Below, in pieces: positions 16,797-26,544 of a stretch of 64,000 bases of DNA (positions within the stretch are counted from its first letter, which is position 1; each line of letters opens with the position of its first letter). The notes under the pieces are model-generated. The model had not been told where the DNA came from. It was given only the letters and a program-made list of their open reading frames with translations, and did not search any database. Both the position numbers and the translations under genes were made by a program. This DNA comes from Brachionus manjavacas (taxonomy: Eukaryota > Rotifera > Eurotatoria > Ploima > Brachionidae), in contig JAHQIY010000055.1 in assembly GCA_019054805.1 (NCBI GenBank), positions 1 to 64,000 on the forward strand, given 5' to 3'.

Positions 16797-17873
16797 TCAG
16801 TTGGAGTATTCCATATCAACACGTGACGTTAGCTTAGTCACCAGTTCGTAGGCAATGGTACCTATATGGCAAGCCACCTCTTCTGCGGGGAGATCTTTGC
16901 CCCATAGAATGGCTTCATCGCCTACTTTATCTTGTGCATCAGCCCCCAAATCAACGGTGAGCATGTCCATTGAGACTCGACCTGCAATCGGCACTTTACG
17001 TCCATTGACCAGTACTGGTGTGCCATTTGGTGCCGTTCTTGGGTAACCGTCACCATAGCCAATCGCAATTACACCAACTTTAGTATCGCGTTCACTAGTC
17101 CAAATTCCGCCATAACCGACGCTTTCACCCGCTTTAACATCACGTACTGCTATAAGGTGCGACTTGAGTGTCATTACAGGTTGATAGCCCATCTGCTCTG
17201 CGGTTTTGTCATTAAACGGTGAAACACCATACATGATGATCCCAGGGCGAACCCAATCCAACTGGCTATCAGGCCAAGCAAGCAGTCCAGCTGATGCAGC
17301 CAATGAACGCTCGCCTTCACACCCTTCGGTCAAAGTTAGGAACAGTTCGGTTTGCTCATTGGTGGTCGCTCTATCTAACTCATCAGCACAACCAAAATGG
17401 CTCATGTAACGTAGCGGCTTAGCGACATTGCGACACGCTTTTAAGCGAGTGACAAACTCTGTGTACTGCTCTGGTCTAACGCCCAGACGATGCATTCCGC
17501 TGTCAATCTTGAGCCAAACAACCACTGGCGTCTCAAGCTCAGCTTGTTCAAGCGCTTGTAACTGCTCTTCGCAGTGAACCACGGTTTGAATATTGTTGGT
17601 AACCAGAACAGGCAGGTCGCCTTGAGAGTAAAAACCCTCAAGCAATAAAATGGGCTTAACCACACCGCACGCTCTTAGCTGAAGTGCTTCTTCAATACGA
17701 GCAACACCAAAAGCATCCGCACCTTTGGCATTCTTAGCAATGTGCCGCAGGCCATGACCATAGCTATTGGCCTTTACAACCGCCATCACTTTGCTGTTTG
17801 GAGCTTGCTGTTTAATCTGTTTTAGGTTGTGCTCTAACGCTTCGAGATTAATAAACGCTGTCGCTGCTTTCAT
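16797..17873 (-). CDS. alr: Alanine racemase
   Basis: Converts L-alanine to D-alanine for peptidoglycan. A 358-aa PLP enzyme from ATG 17873 (ATG 17882 adds three residues). The PLP lysine lies in [24 protein letters not shown] and GYGDGYPR are further family motifs, and the catalytic Tyr is in [12 protein letters not shown]. It directly follows dnaB, as in E. coli. The shifted dnaB frame runs into the alr start, whereas the intended dnaB stop lies a few bases before it. Confidence 0.95.
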   Translation of the reverse strand: MKAATAFINLEALEHNLKQIKQQAPNSKVMAVVKANSYGHGLRHIAKNAKGADAFGVARIEEALQLRACGVVKPILLLEGFYSQGDLPVLVTNNIQTVVHCEEQLQALEQAELETPVVVWLKIDSGMHRLGVRPEQYTEFVTRLKACRNVAKPLRYMSHFGCADELDRATTNEQTELFLTLTEGCEGERSLAASAGLLAWPDSQLDWVRPGIIMYGVSPFNDKTAEQMGYQPVMTLKSHLIAVRDVKAGESVGYGGIWTSERDTKVGVIAIGYGDGYPRTAPNGTPVLVNGRKVPIAGRVSMDMLTVDLGADAQDKVGDEAILWGKDLPAEEVACHIGTIAYELVTKLTSRVDMEYSN

Positions 17874-17878
17874 GTAGC

Positions 17879-19243
17879 TCATGCGTTATTCGTCATCCAT
17901 ATCAAACGCAGGACCTGCGTAGTTATCAAAGCGTGACCATTGACCTTTTCTGCCGTGCCTTTCATTGAACTGTCAGGGTTATATACTTCGTCACGATAGA
18001 TAAACATGATCAAGTCGGCATCCTGCTCGATAGAGCCTGATTCACGAAGGTCCGAGTTGACCGGGCGTTTATCAGCACGTTGCTCTAGGGAACGGTTCAA
18101 CTGCGAAAGTGCCACTACAGGGACATTCAATTCTTTTGCTAGCGCTTTAAGTGAGCGAGAAATCTCGGCGATTTCCAAGGTACGGTTATCGGACAGCGCA
18201 GGTACACGCATTAACTGAAGGTAGTCGACCATGATCATTGATAGACCACCGTGATCACGAGCAATACGGCGAGCACGAGAACGTACTTCCGTCGGAGTTA
18301 GGCCTGAACTGTCATCGATGTACATGTTCTTCTTCTCCATTAGGATACCCATGGTAGAAGAAATACGCGCCCAATCCTCGTCATCAAGCTGACCAGTACG
18401 AATCTTGGTTTGGTCGACACGAGAAAGCGACGCTAACATACGCATCATGATCTGTTCCGCAGGCATCTCTAGCGAGAAAATCAGCACGGGCTTTTCTTGC
18501 ACCATCGCTGCGTTTTCACACAAGTTCATCGCAAAAGTGGTTTTACCCATAGATGGACGCGCGGCGACTATCACTAAGTCAGAGCCTTGCAGACCAGCGG
18601 TCTTTTTATTGAGGTCAGTAAAGCCGGTATCAACACCTGTTACACCATCTTGCGGCGTTTTATATAGTAGTTCGATACGTTCGAGGGTTTTCTCAAGGAT
18701 ATTATCGACGTTTTGCGGGCCTTCGTTCTCGTTAGTTCGAGACTCAGCAATGGCAAAAACTTTACTTTCAGCAAGATCGAGTAAGTCTTCAGAACCACGC
18801 CCTTGAGGGTCATAACCAGCATCCGCAATTTCGTTGGCAACACCAATCAGGTCGCGAACCAAAGCACGCTCGGCAACAATCTCAGCATAAGCATTGATAT
18901 TGGCCGCACTCGGTGTGTTCTTAACTAAGTCAGCAAGGTAAGCAAAACCACCCACATCTTCCAGCTGCTCACGCAGTTCAAGAAACTCAGACAGAGTGAT
19001 GAGGTCGAGCGGTTTATTGTCTTCAAGAATCGCTTTCACGCCCTCAAAGATTAAGCGATGCGGACGACTATAGAAATCTTTAGCAACGACACGTTCTGCT
19101 ACAGTATCCCAGCGCTCATTGTCGAGAAGAAGGCCGCCAATGACAGACTGCTCTGCTTCTAACGAATGGGGAGGAACTTTTATCGCATCAACTTGTGCAT
19201 CGTTAAACTTTTTGTTTCGATTATCTACTTTCGCTTCGGCCAT
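17879..19243 (-). pseudogene. dnaB: Replicative DNA helicase DnaB, 3' end damaged by an apparent 55-bp deletion
   Basis: Hexameric replication-fork helicase. Residues up to MKGTAE are normal DnaB: N-terminal domain, linker, RecA-like core with Walker A ARPSMGKTTFAMN and the DYLQLM and LSQLNRSLE motifs. Directly after GTAE (about 17946-17951) the reading jumps to the DNA for GQWSRFDNYAGPAFDMDDE, but in the wrong frame. The family sequence between them (IIIGKQRNGPIGTVRLTF, one more base) is missing. That segment carries the Lys and Arg-finger residues that complete the neighbouring ATP site. The intended stop is at 17886-17888; the shifted frame stops at 17879. The start is ATG 19243 (ATG 19258 possible). 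Confidence 0.85.
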
Positions 19244-19416
19244 GGGTTTGCTCAACAACTTGCTATAGATCGCTAATTATAACGAGAATGCAGCGCTTGT
19301 CTTTACTAATGCGTTACTTTGTAGAGTTCTAATGTAGAATTAACCTATTGCTGACGGTATTCAGTCAATTTAAATCTACTATTGCGCCATTCGTTTCATC
19401 AATATAGAGGTAGTGA

Positions 19417-20181
19417 GTGTCTAAATTTTGGCTAATGAGTGCAGGTCTTATGAGCTCGATGCTCGCCCATGCCGATGATGAAGGACATAGCAAAACGGAT
19501 ATTGAACTTCCTTCCCCTTGGAGCTCAGAAGTTGAGTTTGGCTACCAGTCACACAGCGGAAACTCAGACTCCCGCTCACTGAACTCTCGACTCAGTGCTG
19601 AGTATGTCAAAGGCCGCCACCGTACCAACGGTGAGTGGAAGTACTATCTTTTGTACAAAGATGGTGAAGAAGATAAGCGTCAATCAAGCTACAGCGCCCA
19701 GAGCGACTACAAGTTAGGCCCCAAGTCCTACCTCTATGGCAGTTTCAATGGTGTTGACTCACGTTACAGCGCTTACTTTAAAGATTACACCTTGTCAGGC
19801 GGTCTGGGTTATCAATTTGCCAACACAGAGACCTTCTTACTGGAGTTCGAATTTGGCCCCGGTTTTCGCTATCAGGAGCCCAATAAAGATGAAATCGATG
19901 ATGACGACATCATCTTTCCTGATACGGTTCAAGAAGGGATATTTCGTGGCAATCTCAACACAAAATGGCAAGCGCTAGAAAACCTTTCAGTGACTGCCTC
20001 TGTGACTGTCGTCTCGGGGCGAAGCAACACCCGAACAGATACCGACTTAAGCGTATCCAATAATATTACAGAAACGATTGCACTGAAGCTGGCTTACTCT
20101 CGCCAATACCACGATAAAGTACCAGAAGGACTGTTTAAAGCCGACAGCATGTTTTCGGTCAATTTACTATTTGCCTTCTAG
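19417..20181 (+). CDS. DUF481 outer-membrane protein (YdiY-like)
   Basis: A 254-aa protein starting at GTG 19417 with AGAGG seven bases upstream. Signal peptide to about residue 19 (MLAHA), then a DUF481 domain: alternating beta-strands such as SEVEFGYQSHSGNSDSRSLN and LSGGLGYQFA, and a C-terminal aromatic residue (LLFAF) fitting an outer-membrane barrel. The function of DUF481 proteins is unknown; some are acid-induced. Divergent from dnaB. Confidence 0.85.
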   Translation: MSKFWLMSAGLMSSMLAHADDEGHSKTDIELPSPWSSEVEFGYQSHSGNSDSRSLNSRLSAEYVKGRHRTNGEWKYYLLYKDGEEDKRQSSYSAQSDYKLGPKSYLYGSFNGVDSRYSAYFKDYTLSGGLGYQFANTETFLLEFEFGPGFRYQEPNKDEIDDDDIIFPDTVQEGIFRGNLNTKWQALENLSVTASVTVVSGRSNTRTDTDLSVSNNITETIALKLAYSRQYHDKVPEGLFKADSMFSVNLLFAF

Positions 20182-20216
20182 CCTCAAAGCCCCTGACTTT
20201 CCTATCCTACAGATAT

Positions 20217-20250
20217 AAAAAAAGCACCTCTAAGAGGTGCTTTTAAAATA
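20217..20250. terminator. Bidirectional terminator after rplI and the DUF481 gene
   Basis: Perfect stem GCACCTC / GAGGTGC (20224-20230 / 20234-20240) with a 3-base loop and A/T runs on both sides. Confidence 0.85.
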
Positions 20251-20265
20251 CGTCTTGATACTGAA

Positions 20266-20718
20266 TTACTCAGCAGCAACAACTTGTAGGTTAACTGACG
20301 CGAAAACTTCAGAGTGAAGTTGAACGCTGATCTCGAACTCACCGATGTTACGTAGTGCGCCTTCAGGAAGACGAACTTCGCTCTTAACCACTTCAACGCC
20401 AGCTGCAGTGATTGCATCAGCGATGTCGCGAGTACCGATAGAACCGAATAGTTTACCTTCGTCACCAGCTTTAGACGCTAGAACAACAGCTTCAAGAGCG
20501 TTGATCTTTTCAGCGCGTGCTTCTGCAGCAGCTAGTTGCTCAGCAGCTTTAGCTTCTAGTTCAGCACGACGTGCTTCGAACATTTCAACGTTAGCTTTAG
20601 TAGCCATAACTGCTTTACCTTGAGGGATAAGGAAGTTACGAGCGTAGCCAGATTTAACGTTTACAGTTTCGCCTAGAGCACCTAGTTTACCGATTTTATC
20701 AAGTAGAATAACTTGCAT
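20266..20718 (-). CDS. rplI: 50S ribosomal protein L9
   Basis: A 150-aa protein of normal length. N-terminal RNA-binding domain [36 protein letters not shown], long connecting helix rich in Ala and Glu, and C-terminal domain. Last gene of the rpsF-priB-rpsR-rplI operon. Confidence 0.98.
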   Translation of the reverse strand: MQVILLDKIGKLGALGETVNVKSGYARNFLIPQGKAVMATKANVEMFEARRAELEAKAAEQLAAAEARAEKINALEAVVLASKAGDEGKLFGSIGTRDIADAITAAGVEVVKSEVRLPEGALRNIGEFEISVQLHSEVFASVNLQVVAAE

Positions 20719-20748
20719 TGTTTAATTCCTCTTTATAAAACGAACCGA

Positions 20749-20979
<231 letters not shown>

Positions 20980-20992
20980 CTATCTCCTGATC

Positions 20993-21295
20993 TTAAATTT
21001 GAGTAATGTTGTCGGCATGAAGCACCAATTTACCAACGCCATTTCGGCCGGTTTGATAAGTGACAAAACCACCTACCTTAATGCTACTGCCTTGTACTAA
21101 ATTCTGAGTTAATGCTTGTGACCTTTGCCCGCTAACAACAACCGGCATACGACAATAAACTTGTCTCGGTAAGTCAGCTTCGATAACAGTAGAGCGGTGC
21201 TCTAACCAAAATCGACAGTGTTCTATGCCACCAGGGCTTTTACTACGAATGGGCGGTTTGGCAATGGTGCCAGAGAGCTCCATTCGATTGGTCAT
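20993..21295 (-). CDS. priB: Primosomal replication protein N (PriB)
   Basis: A 100-aa single-domain OB-fold protein of the PriA-PriB restart pathway. Motifs: MELSGTIAKPPIRSKSPGGIEHCRFWLEHRS and ADLPRQVYCRMPVVVSGQ. Its position between rpsF and rpsR is conserved in gammaproteobacteria. Confidence 0.95.
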   Translation of the reverse strand: MTNRMELSGTIAKPPIRSKSPGGIEHCRFWLEHRSTVIEADLPRQVYCRMPVVVSGQRSQALTQNLVQGSSIKVGGFVTYQTGRNGVGKLVLHADNITQI

Positions 21296-21303
21296 AAGAT
21301 TGA

Positions 21304-21684
21304 TTACTCAGCAGCTGCTTCTGGCTTAGCTTCAGCACGCTCTTCGCGACGAGGAGCACGCTCTTCTTTCTGCTTAAGCATGATAGATTGCTCAGTGATA
21401 GCCGCTTTAGTACGCATGATCATGTTACGTAGAACTGCATCGTTGAAACGGAAAGCAGTTTCTAGCTCATCGATTACAGCTTGGTCAGCTTCAACGTTCA
21501 TTAGAACGTAGTGAGCTTTGTGAAGCTTGTTGATTGGGTAAGCCAGTTGACGACGGCCCCAGTCTTCTAGACGGTGGATTTTACCGCCAGCTTCAGTGAT
21601 TGAACCAGTGTAACGCTCGATCATGCCAGCAACTTGCTCGCTTTGATCTGGGTGCACCATGAATACGATTTCGTAATGACGCAT
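21304..21684 (-). CDS. rpsF: 30S ribosomal protein S6
   Basis: A 126-aa protein: [49 protein letters not shown], and a Glu/Ala-rich tail that is often modified with extra glutamates. First gene of the operon. Ribosome-binding site AAGGAGCAACC is clear. Confidence 0.98.
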   Translation of the reverse strand: MRHYEIVFMVHPDQSEQVAGMIERYTGSITEAGGKIHRLEDWGRRQLAYPINKLHKAHYVLMNVEADQAVIDELETAFRFNDAVLRNMIMRTKAAITEQSIMLKQKEERAPRREERAEAKPEAAAE

Positions 21685-21714
21685 TGGTTGCTCCTTACGG
21701 ATTATTCAGCTTCC

Positions 21715-21775
21715 ACAAATGGCTCGGTCGTCCAGAGGAAGCAAGGAACTAAAGATAATTGACCGAGTTTTAAGG
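21715..21775 (-). promoter_or_regulatory. Possible S6:S18 autoregulatory leader hairpin of rpsF
   Basis: On the minus strand a 7-bp stem CTCGGTC / GACCGAG (21723-21729 / 21761-21767) encloses a 31-base loop and carries CCG next to the stem, about 40 bases before rpsF. This resembles the S6:S18-binding rpsF leader known in many bacteria. The match is by eye only. Confidence 0.4.
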
Positions 21776-22077
21776 AGCACGAATAGTACAGAAAGAAAGC
21801 AGTTTAAGCAAGAGAAAAAGAAGGCCTCAAGTTTAACTCGCCAAACTCAACAGTTTAGCCTTACAACCCAATGTCAAATCAACGCTTCAAGAACCGAGAT
21901 GACTCAATCTGACAACTATTAAGATAAAGTACCTATCTAGAAAAAGCATCATTGGTTCTTTTATCTACTAAATAATTGGCAAAAATTTGACTTCGAACCA
22001 TCTTCACTTTTCATCACTTATATGGATAATGGCGGCAAATTTCATTTGGTATGACATCTTACCTACTGGTGATAATA
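21776..22077. other. Divergent intergenic region rpsF/eptA, nothing further seen
   Basis: AT-rich stretch upstream of both rpsF (minus) and eptA (plus). It must hold both promoters, but I cannot assign -35/-10 elements with confidence. Short plus-strand frames here lack ribosome-binding sites and are not supported. Confidence 0.5.
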
Positions 22078-23709
22078 ATGAAGATACGCATGAACAGTGT
22101 TACCTACACTCTAGTAATCGCACTATTTTTTACTCTATTCCAAAACATAGCACTTTGGGAACGAGTCAATTCAATCTTTGCCACTATGCCCGAGGCCTCA
22201 TGGGGGCTAAAGCTCACACTGCCCATTGTTGTCTTGGCGATCATGAATGTCCTCTTTACTCTCCTAACTTGGCCTTTGATCCATCGCCTTATCGTTAGCT
22301 TGATTATACTAATCTCCGCCGCTGCCACTTACGCGATGCACCAGTACGGAATCGTACTCAGCTATGGGATGATTGTCAGTGTTATAGAAACAGACACTCA
22401 TGAAGCAACCAGCTACCTTTCTATGTCAGCCTTCATTTGGTACTTCGCTCTCGCGATCTTACCGCTACTGCTGCTTAGCCGAGTTAAGGTTGAATTCCGC
22501 CACCTAGGAAAAGAGCTACTGCTAAAATTCGCTAGCTTAATGGTATCTGTCTTAGTTGTTGCTTGTATTGCTTCGGTCTACTTTAAAGACTACGCATCAC
22601 TGCTACGCAACAACAGCGAGCTTGGATCGGCTTTAAACCCAACCAACTATATAACGGCCACAGCGCGTGTTGTGAATAAGCGCTGGTACGAAGCCAATCT
22701 ACCTTATGTTCAAATAGGCACTGACGCTGTAAACCGTAACCAAGATAATCCACGCAAAAACCTAGTTGTGTTGGTGATCGGGGAGACCGCCCGTGCAGAA
22801 AACTCCTCTTTTAATGGCTACGAAAAACAAACCAATGCGTTCTTAGCTAAGCAAGAAGGTGTGATCAATTACCCTAACGTCACCTCTTGCGGTACCTGCA
22901 CTGCGGTATCTGTGCCATGCATGTTCTCGAACATGACCAAATCCTCTTACAACGCTTCTAAAGCACGTAGGCAAGATAGTGTCGTTGATATCCTCGATCA
23001 TGCGGGTGTCGATGTGTTATGGAAGAACAACAATAGTGGTTGTAAAGGTGCGTGCGACCGTATTACCTATATTGATGGCCACGAACAAGTAAAAGTACAA
23101 GAGAAGTATTGCCAGTGGGGAACTTGCTTTGACGGGATTCTGCTTGAAGGGTTAGATGAGCACATTAACTCACTGGATACCGACGGAGTTATTGTCCTGC
23201 ACCTACTTGGAAGTCACGGCCCTACCTACTATAAACGCTACCCTGAAGAATTTAAGAAGTTTACTCCAACCTGTGATACGGCGGACATCCAAAATTGCAG
23301 TCGAGAAGAGTTGATGAACACTTATGACAACTCTTTGCTTTACACCGATTATCTACTAAGCCAGCTAATCGACAAGCTAAAATCACATGACGACAAGTTC
23401 AACACTGCGATGCTGTACGTCTCTGACCACGGTGAGTCTTTAGGTGAGAATGGTGTCTACCTCCATGGTATGCCAGCATCTATTGCACCCAAACATCAGA
23501 CTCATGTACCTATGATTACCTGGATGTCAGACAAATTTGTCACTAAACACCAGCTTGATGAACAATGTATGCAGAAAGTATCGAATGAAAAGCTATCTCA
23601 TGATAACTTCTTCCACTCTGTGTTGGGCTTGATGGATATTACGACCAGCGAGTACAACGCAGAGCTTGATATATTTGCCACTTGTTTAACCCAAGGAGAA
23701 AACCAATGA
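22078..23709 (+). CDS. eptA: Phosphoethanolamine transferase, EptA/PmrC family
   Basis: A 543-aa inner-membrane enzyme that moves phosphoethanolamine from phosphatidylethanolamine to lipid A, giving cationic-peptide resistance. Five N-terminal membrane segments (residues about 10-170) precede a periplasmic sulfatase-like domain: VIGETARAEN (metal ligand Glu236), SCGTCTAVSVPCMFS (catalytic Thr273), LGSHGPTYYKRYP and YVSDHGESLGENGVYLHG (metal ligands). I take ATG 22078. The gene ends inside the dgkA start (ATGA overlap). Several Cys pairs fit periplasmic disulfides. Regulation by a polymyxin-type two-component system is likely but no site was identified. Confidence 0.93.
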   Translation: MKIRMNSVTYTLVIALFFTLFQNIALWERVNSIFATMPEASWGLKLTLPIVVLAIMNVLFTLLTWPLIHRLIVSLIILISAAATYAMHQYGIVLSYGMIVSVIETDTHEATSYLSMSAFIWYFALAILPLLLLSRVKVEFRHLGKELLLKFASLMVSVLVVACIASVYFKDYASLLRNNSELGSALNPTNYITATARVVNKRWYEANLPYVQIGTDAVNRNQDNPRKNLVVLVIGETARAENSSFNGYEKQTNAFLAKQEGVINYPNVTSCGTCTAVSVPCMFSNMTKSSYNASKARRQDSVVDILDHAGVDVLWKNNNSGCKGACDRITYIDGHEQVKVQEKYCQWGTCFDGILLEGLDEHINSLDTDGVIVLHLLGSHGPTYYKRYPEEFKKFTPTCDTADIQNCSREELMNTYDNSLLYTDYLLSQLIDKLKSHDDKFNTAMLYVSDHGESLGENGVYLHGMPASIAPKHQTHVPMITWMSDKFVTKHQLDEQCMQKVSNEKLSHDNFFHSVLGLMDITTSEYNAELDIFATCLTQGENQ

Positions 23710-24065
23710 AGCCAGGTGCAACCGGTATCAAACGAATTATTGACGCTACTGGTTACTCAATAAAAGGGTTAACGGCAGCGTGGCGTTACGAAGCTGCATT
23801 TCGCCAAGAGGTGATATTGCTGATCATCATGGCTACAGCGACCTTTTTCCTACCTGTGACAAAACTTGAGCAAGTGGTCATGATAGCAACGCTGTTCATT
23901 GTGGTTTTGGTTGAATTGCTTAATTCAGCGATAGAGGCGGTTGTCGACCGCGTGGGCTCCGAGTATCACGAGCTCAGCGGACGTGCGAAGGATATCGGCT
24001 CTGCTGCTGTATTTGTTGCCCTCTCTTTGGTGGTAGTCACTTGGGGTCTAATCTTATTTGGCTAA
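23706..24065 (+). CDS. dgkA: Diacylglycerol kinase
   Basis: A 119-aa small trimeric membrane kinase. Motifs: AWRYEAAFRQE, ELLNSAIEAVVDRVG (catalytic region) and three membrane segments. It phosphorylates diacylglycerol to phosphatidate. The start overlaps the eptA stop by 4 bp. The link is direct: EptA releases diacylglycerol from phosphatidylethanolamine, and DgkA recycles it. Confidence 0.95.
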   Translation: MKPGATGIKRIIDATGYSIKGLTAAWRYEAAFRQEVILLIIMATATFFLPVTKLEQVVMIATLFIVVLVELLNSAIEAVVDRVGSEYHELSGRAKDIGSAAVFVALSLVVVTWGLILFG

Positions 24066-24095
24066 CCAAAGTATAAAACCCTGACTAAATGAAGT

Positions 24096-24135
24096 GACCC
24101 CCAATAGTTGGACAGCAATTATTGGGGGTCTTTTT
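24096..24135 (+). terminator. Rho-independent terminator after dgkA
   Basis: Perfect 11-bp stem GACCCCCAATA / TATTGGGGGTC (24096-24106 / 24120-24130) followed by TTTTT. It lies between convergent dgkA and bfr. Confidence 0.85.
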
Positions 24136-24153
24136 GTCTCTGCAAAAATGCAA

Positions 24154-24636
24154 TCAATCTTCATCCTCATCGACATATTGCGCTTGTAGGTAGTTCTGAA
24201 TACCTGTCATATCAATCAAGCCAAGTTGTGTCTCAAGCCAATCAACATGCTCTTCTTCGTCTTCTAGGATATCTTGGAACAGATCGCGAGAAACGTAATC
24301 GTGAATATCTTCCGCATAAGCAATAGCGTTTTTCAGATCTGGAATTGCTGCCATCTCAAGTTTTAAATCGCACTCAAGCATCTCTTTGGCATCTTCACCG
24401 ATCATCAGCTTACCGAGATCTTGCATGTTCGGTAGCCCTTCAAGGAATAGAATTCGTTCGATCAAATGATCCGCATGTTTCATTTCATCAATTGATTCGT
24501 GATATTCCTTGTCAGCTAAATGCTTAAGACCCCAGTCTTTATACATTCGTGCGTGGAGAAAATATTGATTGATAGCGATGAGCTCATTACCGAGCACTTT
24601 ATTGAGATGTTGGATTATGATTGGATCGCCTTTCAT
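24154..24636 (-). CDS. bfr: Bacterioferritin
   Basis: A 160-aa four-helix iron-storage subunit. The ferroxidase ligands are in place (Glu18, Glu51, His54, and the Glu/His set in [11 protein letters not shown]). Met52, the haem ligand between subunits, is present, so this is true bacterioferritin, not ferritin. It is downstream of bfd, in the same direction, as in E. coli. Confidence 0.96.
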   Translation of the reverse strand: MKGDPIIIQHLNKVLGNELIAINQYFLHARMYKDWGLKHLADKEYHESIDEMKHADHLIERILFLEGLPNMQDLGKLMIGEDAKEMLECDLKLEMAAIPDLKNAIAYAEDIHDYVSRDLFQDILEDEEEHVDWLETQLGLIDMTGIQNYLQAQYVDEDED

Positions 24637-24710
24637 GACATAAGCCCTCCTCTTTGGCTCTTATAAATCTAGTTCCAAATAAGAAGGTGTCAAAAAGGCT
24701 CAGCAATAAA

Positions 24711-24899
24711 TTAGCTGGCTTGTTTCACTTGTAAGTACTCTGTTTCAGCTAAAATTTCTTTGGTCATCTTAATGCACTTGCCACATTGGCTACCCAGCGC
24801 GGTGCATTTTTTAATTCCCTTAATATCAGTTACGCCTTCATCAATCGCTAACTTCCTAATTTTCTTGTCTGAAATCCCATGACAAAGACATACGAACAT
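24711..24899 (-). CDS. bfd: Bacterioferritin-associated ferredoxin
   Basis: A 62-aa [2Fe-2S] protein that reduces and releases iron from Bfr. Four cluster cysteines: CLC at the N terminus (Cys4, Cys6) and SQCGKC later. Located directly upstream of bfr. A possible Fur site lies about 40 bp upstream. Confidence 0.94.
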   Translation of the reverse strand: MFVCLCHGISDKKIRKLAIDEGVTDIKGIKKCTALGSQCGKCIKMTKEILAETEYLQVKQAS

Positions 24900-24931
24900 A
24901 AAAATACTTCCACTTACTACTTGCGAGAATA

Positions 24932-24952
24932 AATATAAACAAGAATTGTTAT
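24932..24952. promoter_or_regulatory. Possible Fur box upstream of bfd
   Basis: AAACAAGAATTGTTATCGTTA reads on the minus strand as hexamers AACGAT AACAAT, partly matching the GATAAT repeats of a Fur box. Matches are about four of six per hexamer, so this is only suggestive; the position upstream of an iron-regulated gene adds support. Confidence 0.35.
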
Positions 24953-25123
24953 CGTTACTAGTTGTATTGGAGAAATAATAAGAACATTTTGTTATATCGT
25001 TCTAGAGTGAGATGACGAGTTTCAAAGGCTTAAACTGTAGAGAAACAAGCGTAGAAAAATGAAGACGTCTTTTCAGTGAGTTAGAGAGGTTAAAGCAAAC
25101 CAACCCTTATAACCAAAAACGAA

Positions 25124-25147
25124 AAAGGGAAGCCGAAGCTTCCCTTT
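25124..25147 (-). terminator. Rho-independent terminator after tuf
   Basis: Perfect 10-bp stem AAAGGGAAGC / GCTTCCCTTT with loop CGAA, with A/T runs at the flank. It ends the str operon. The rest of 24953-25207 holds no gene that I can see. Confidence 0.8.
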
Positions 25148-25207
25148 CTCTAATGCGCGTTCTTCAAAAAAGAAGAAGTGTGCAAGATTTCAATTAATTC
25201 CGAAGAA

Positions 25208-26394
25208 TTAGTCGAAAATCTTAGCAACAACACCAGCACCAACTGTACGGCCACCTTCGCGGATTGCGAAACGTAGACCTTCGTCCATCGCGATTGGAGC
25301 GATTAGTTCAACAGTCATCTTGATGTTATCGCCTGGCATTACCATTTCTACGCCTTCTGGTAGCTCGATGTTACCAGTTACGTCAGTTGTACGGAAGTAG
25401 AACTGTGGACGGTAGCCTTTGAAGAATGGAGTGTGACGACCACCTTCATCTTTAGACAGTACGTATACTTCTGATTCGAACTTAGTGTGTGGGTTGATTG
25501 ACTTAGGAGCCGCTAGTACTTGACCACGCTCTACTTCGTCACGCTTAGTACCACGTAGAAGTGCACCAACGTTCTCACCCGCACGACCTTCGTCTAGAAG
25601 CTTACGGAACATTTCAACACCAGTACATGTAGTTACTGTTGTCTCTTTGATACCAACGATTTCTACTTCGTCACCTACAGTTAGGATACCGCGCTCGATA
25701 CGACCAGTGCAACTACTGTACCACGACCTTGGATAGAGAATACGTCTTCGATAGGCATTAGGAATGGCTGATCGATTGCACGCTCTGGCTCTGGGATGTA
25801 AGAATCTAGTGCTTCTGCAAGCTCAACGATCTTCGCTTCCCACTGCTCTTCGCCGTTTAGTGCGCCTAGTGCAGAACCTTGGATAACTGGTAGGTCATCA
25901 CCTGGGAAGTCGTACTCAGATAGAAGTTCACGAACTTCCATTTCTACTAGTTCTAGTAGCTCTTCATCGTCAACCATGTCACATTTGTTCATGAATACGA
26001 TGATGTATGGGATACCAACCTGACGGCCTAGTAGGATGTGCTCACGAGTTTGTGGCATTGGGCCATCTGTCGCAGCAACAACTAGGATACCACCGTCCAT
26101 CTGTGCAGCACCTGTGATCATGTTTTTAACATAATCCGCGTGTCCTGGACAGTCTACGTGTGCGTAGTGACGAGTTGGAGTGTCGTACTCAACGTGAGAA
26201 GTTGCGATTGTGATACCGCGCTCACGCTCTTCTGGAGCGTTATCGATAGATGCGAAGTCTTTCGCTTCACCGCCGTACACTTTTGAAAGAGTAGTACAGA
26301 TTGCAGCAGTTAGAGTTGTTTTACCGTGGTCAACGTGGCCGATAGTACCAACGTTAACGTGCGGTTTAGTACGTTCAAATTTTTCTTTAGACAC
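25208..26394 (-). pseudogene. tuf: Elongation factor Tu, frameshifted by 2 extra bases
   Basis: EF-Tu delivers aminoacyl-tRNA to the ribosome. Residues 1 to about 228 are normal ([27 protein letters not shown]), then the frame breaks: after GRGTVV the DNA reads GTT-GC-ACT-GGT where the family needs GTT-ACT-GGT (VVTGR). The extra GC is at 25709-25710. Without it the length would be 1185 bp, exactly 394 aa, the usual Vibrio size. The second part, from [14 protein letters not shown] to VAKIFD, is intact. Vibrio normally have a second tuf, so loss would be tolerable, but a sequencing fault is just as likely. Last gene of the str operon. Confidence 0.88.
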
Positions 26395-26544
26395 GATCGT
26401 GTTCCTTCCTAGTTATGATTCGCCACGATCCGAATTGATCGAGACGCGCCAGAATTTGCTATTTTATGCGCCAACGCATGTCAGCGCAATATTTGGACGC
26501 ATTGATCTTTAAAAAAAGCTAGACTTTTTTTCAGTTCAAGGCGT

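Noticed and set aside
17879-17950. Programmed frameshift at the end of dnaB
   Set aside because: No slippery sequence or stimulatory structure is evident, and a whole conserved segment is missing rather than just a frame change.
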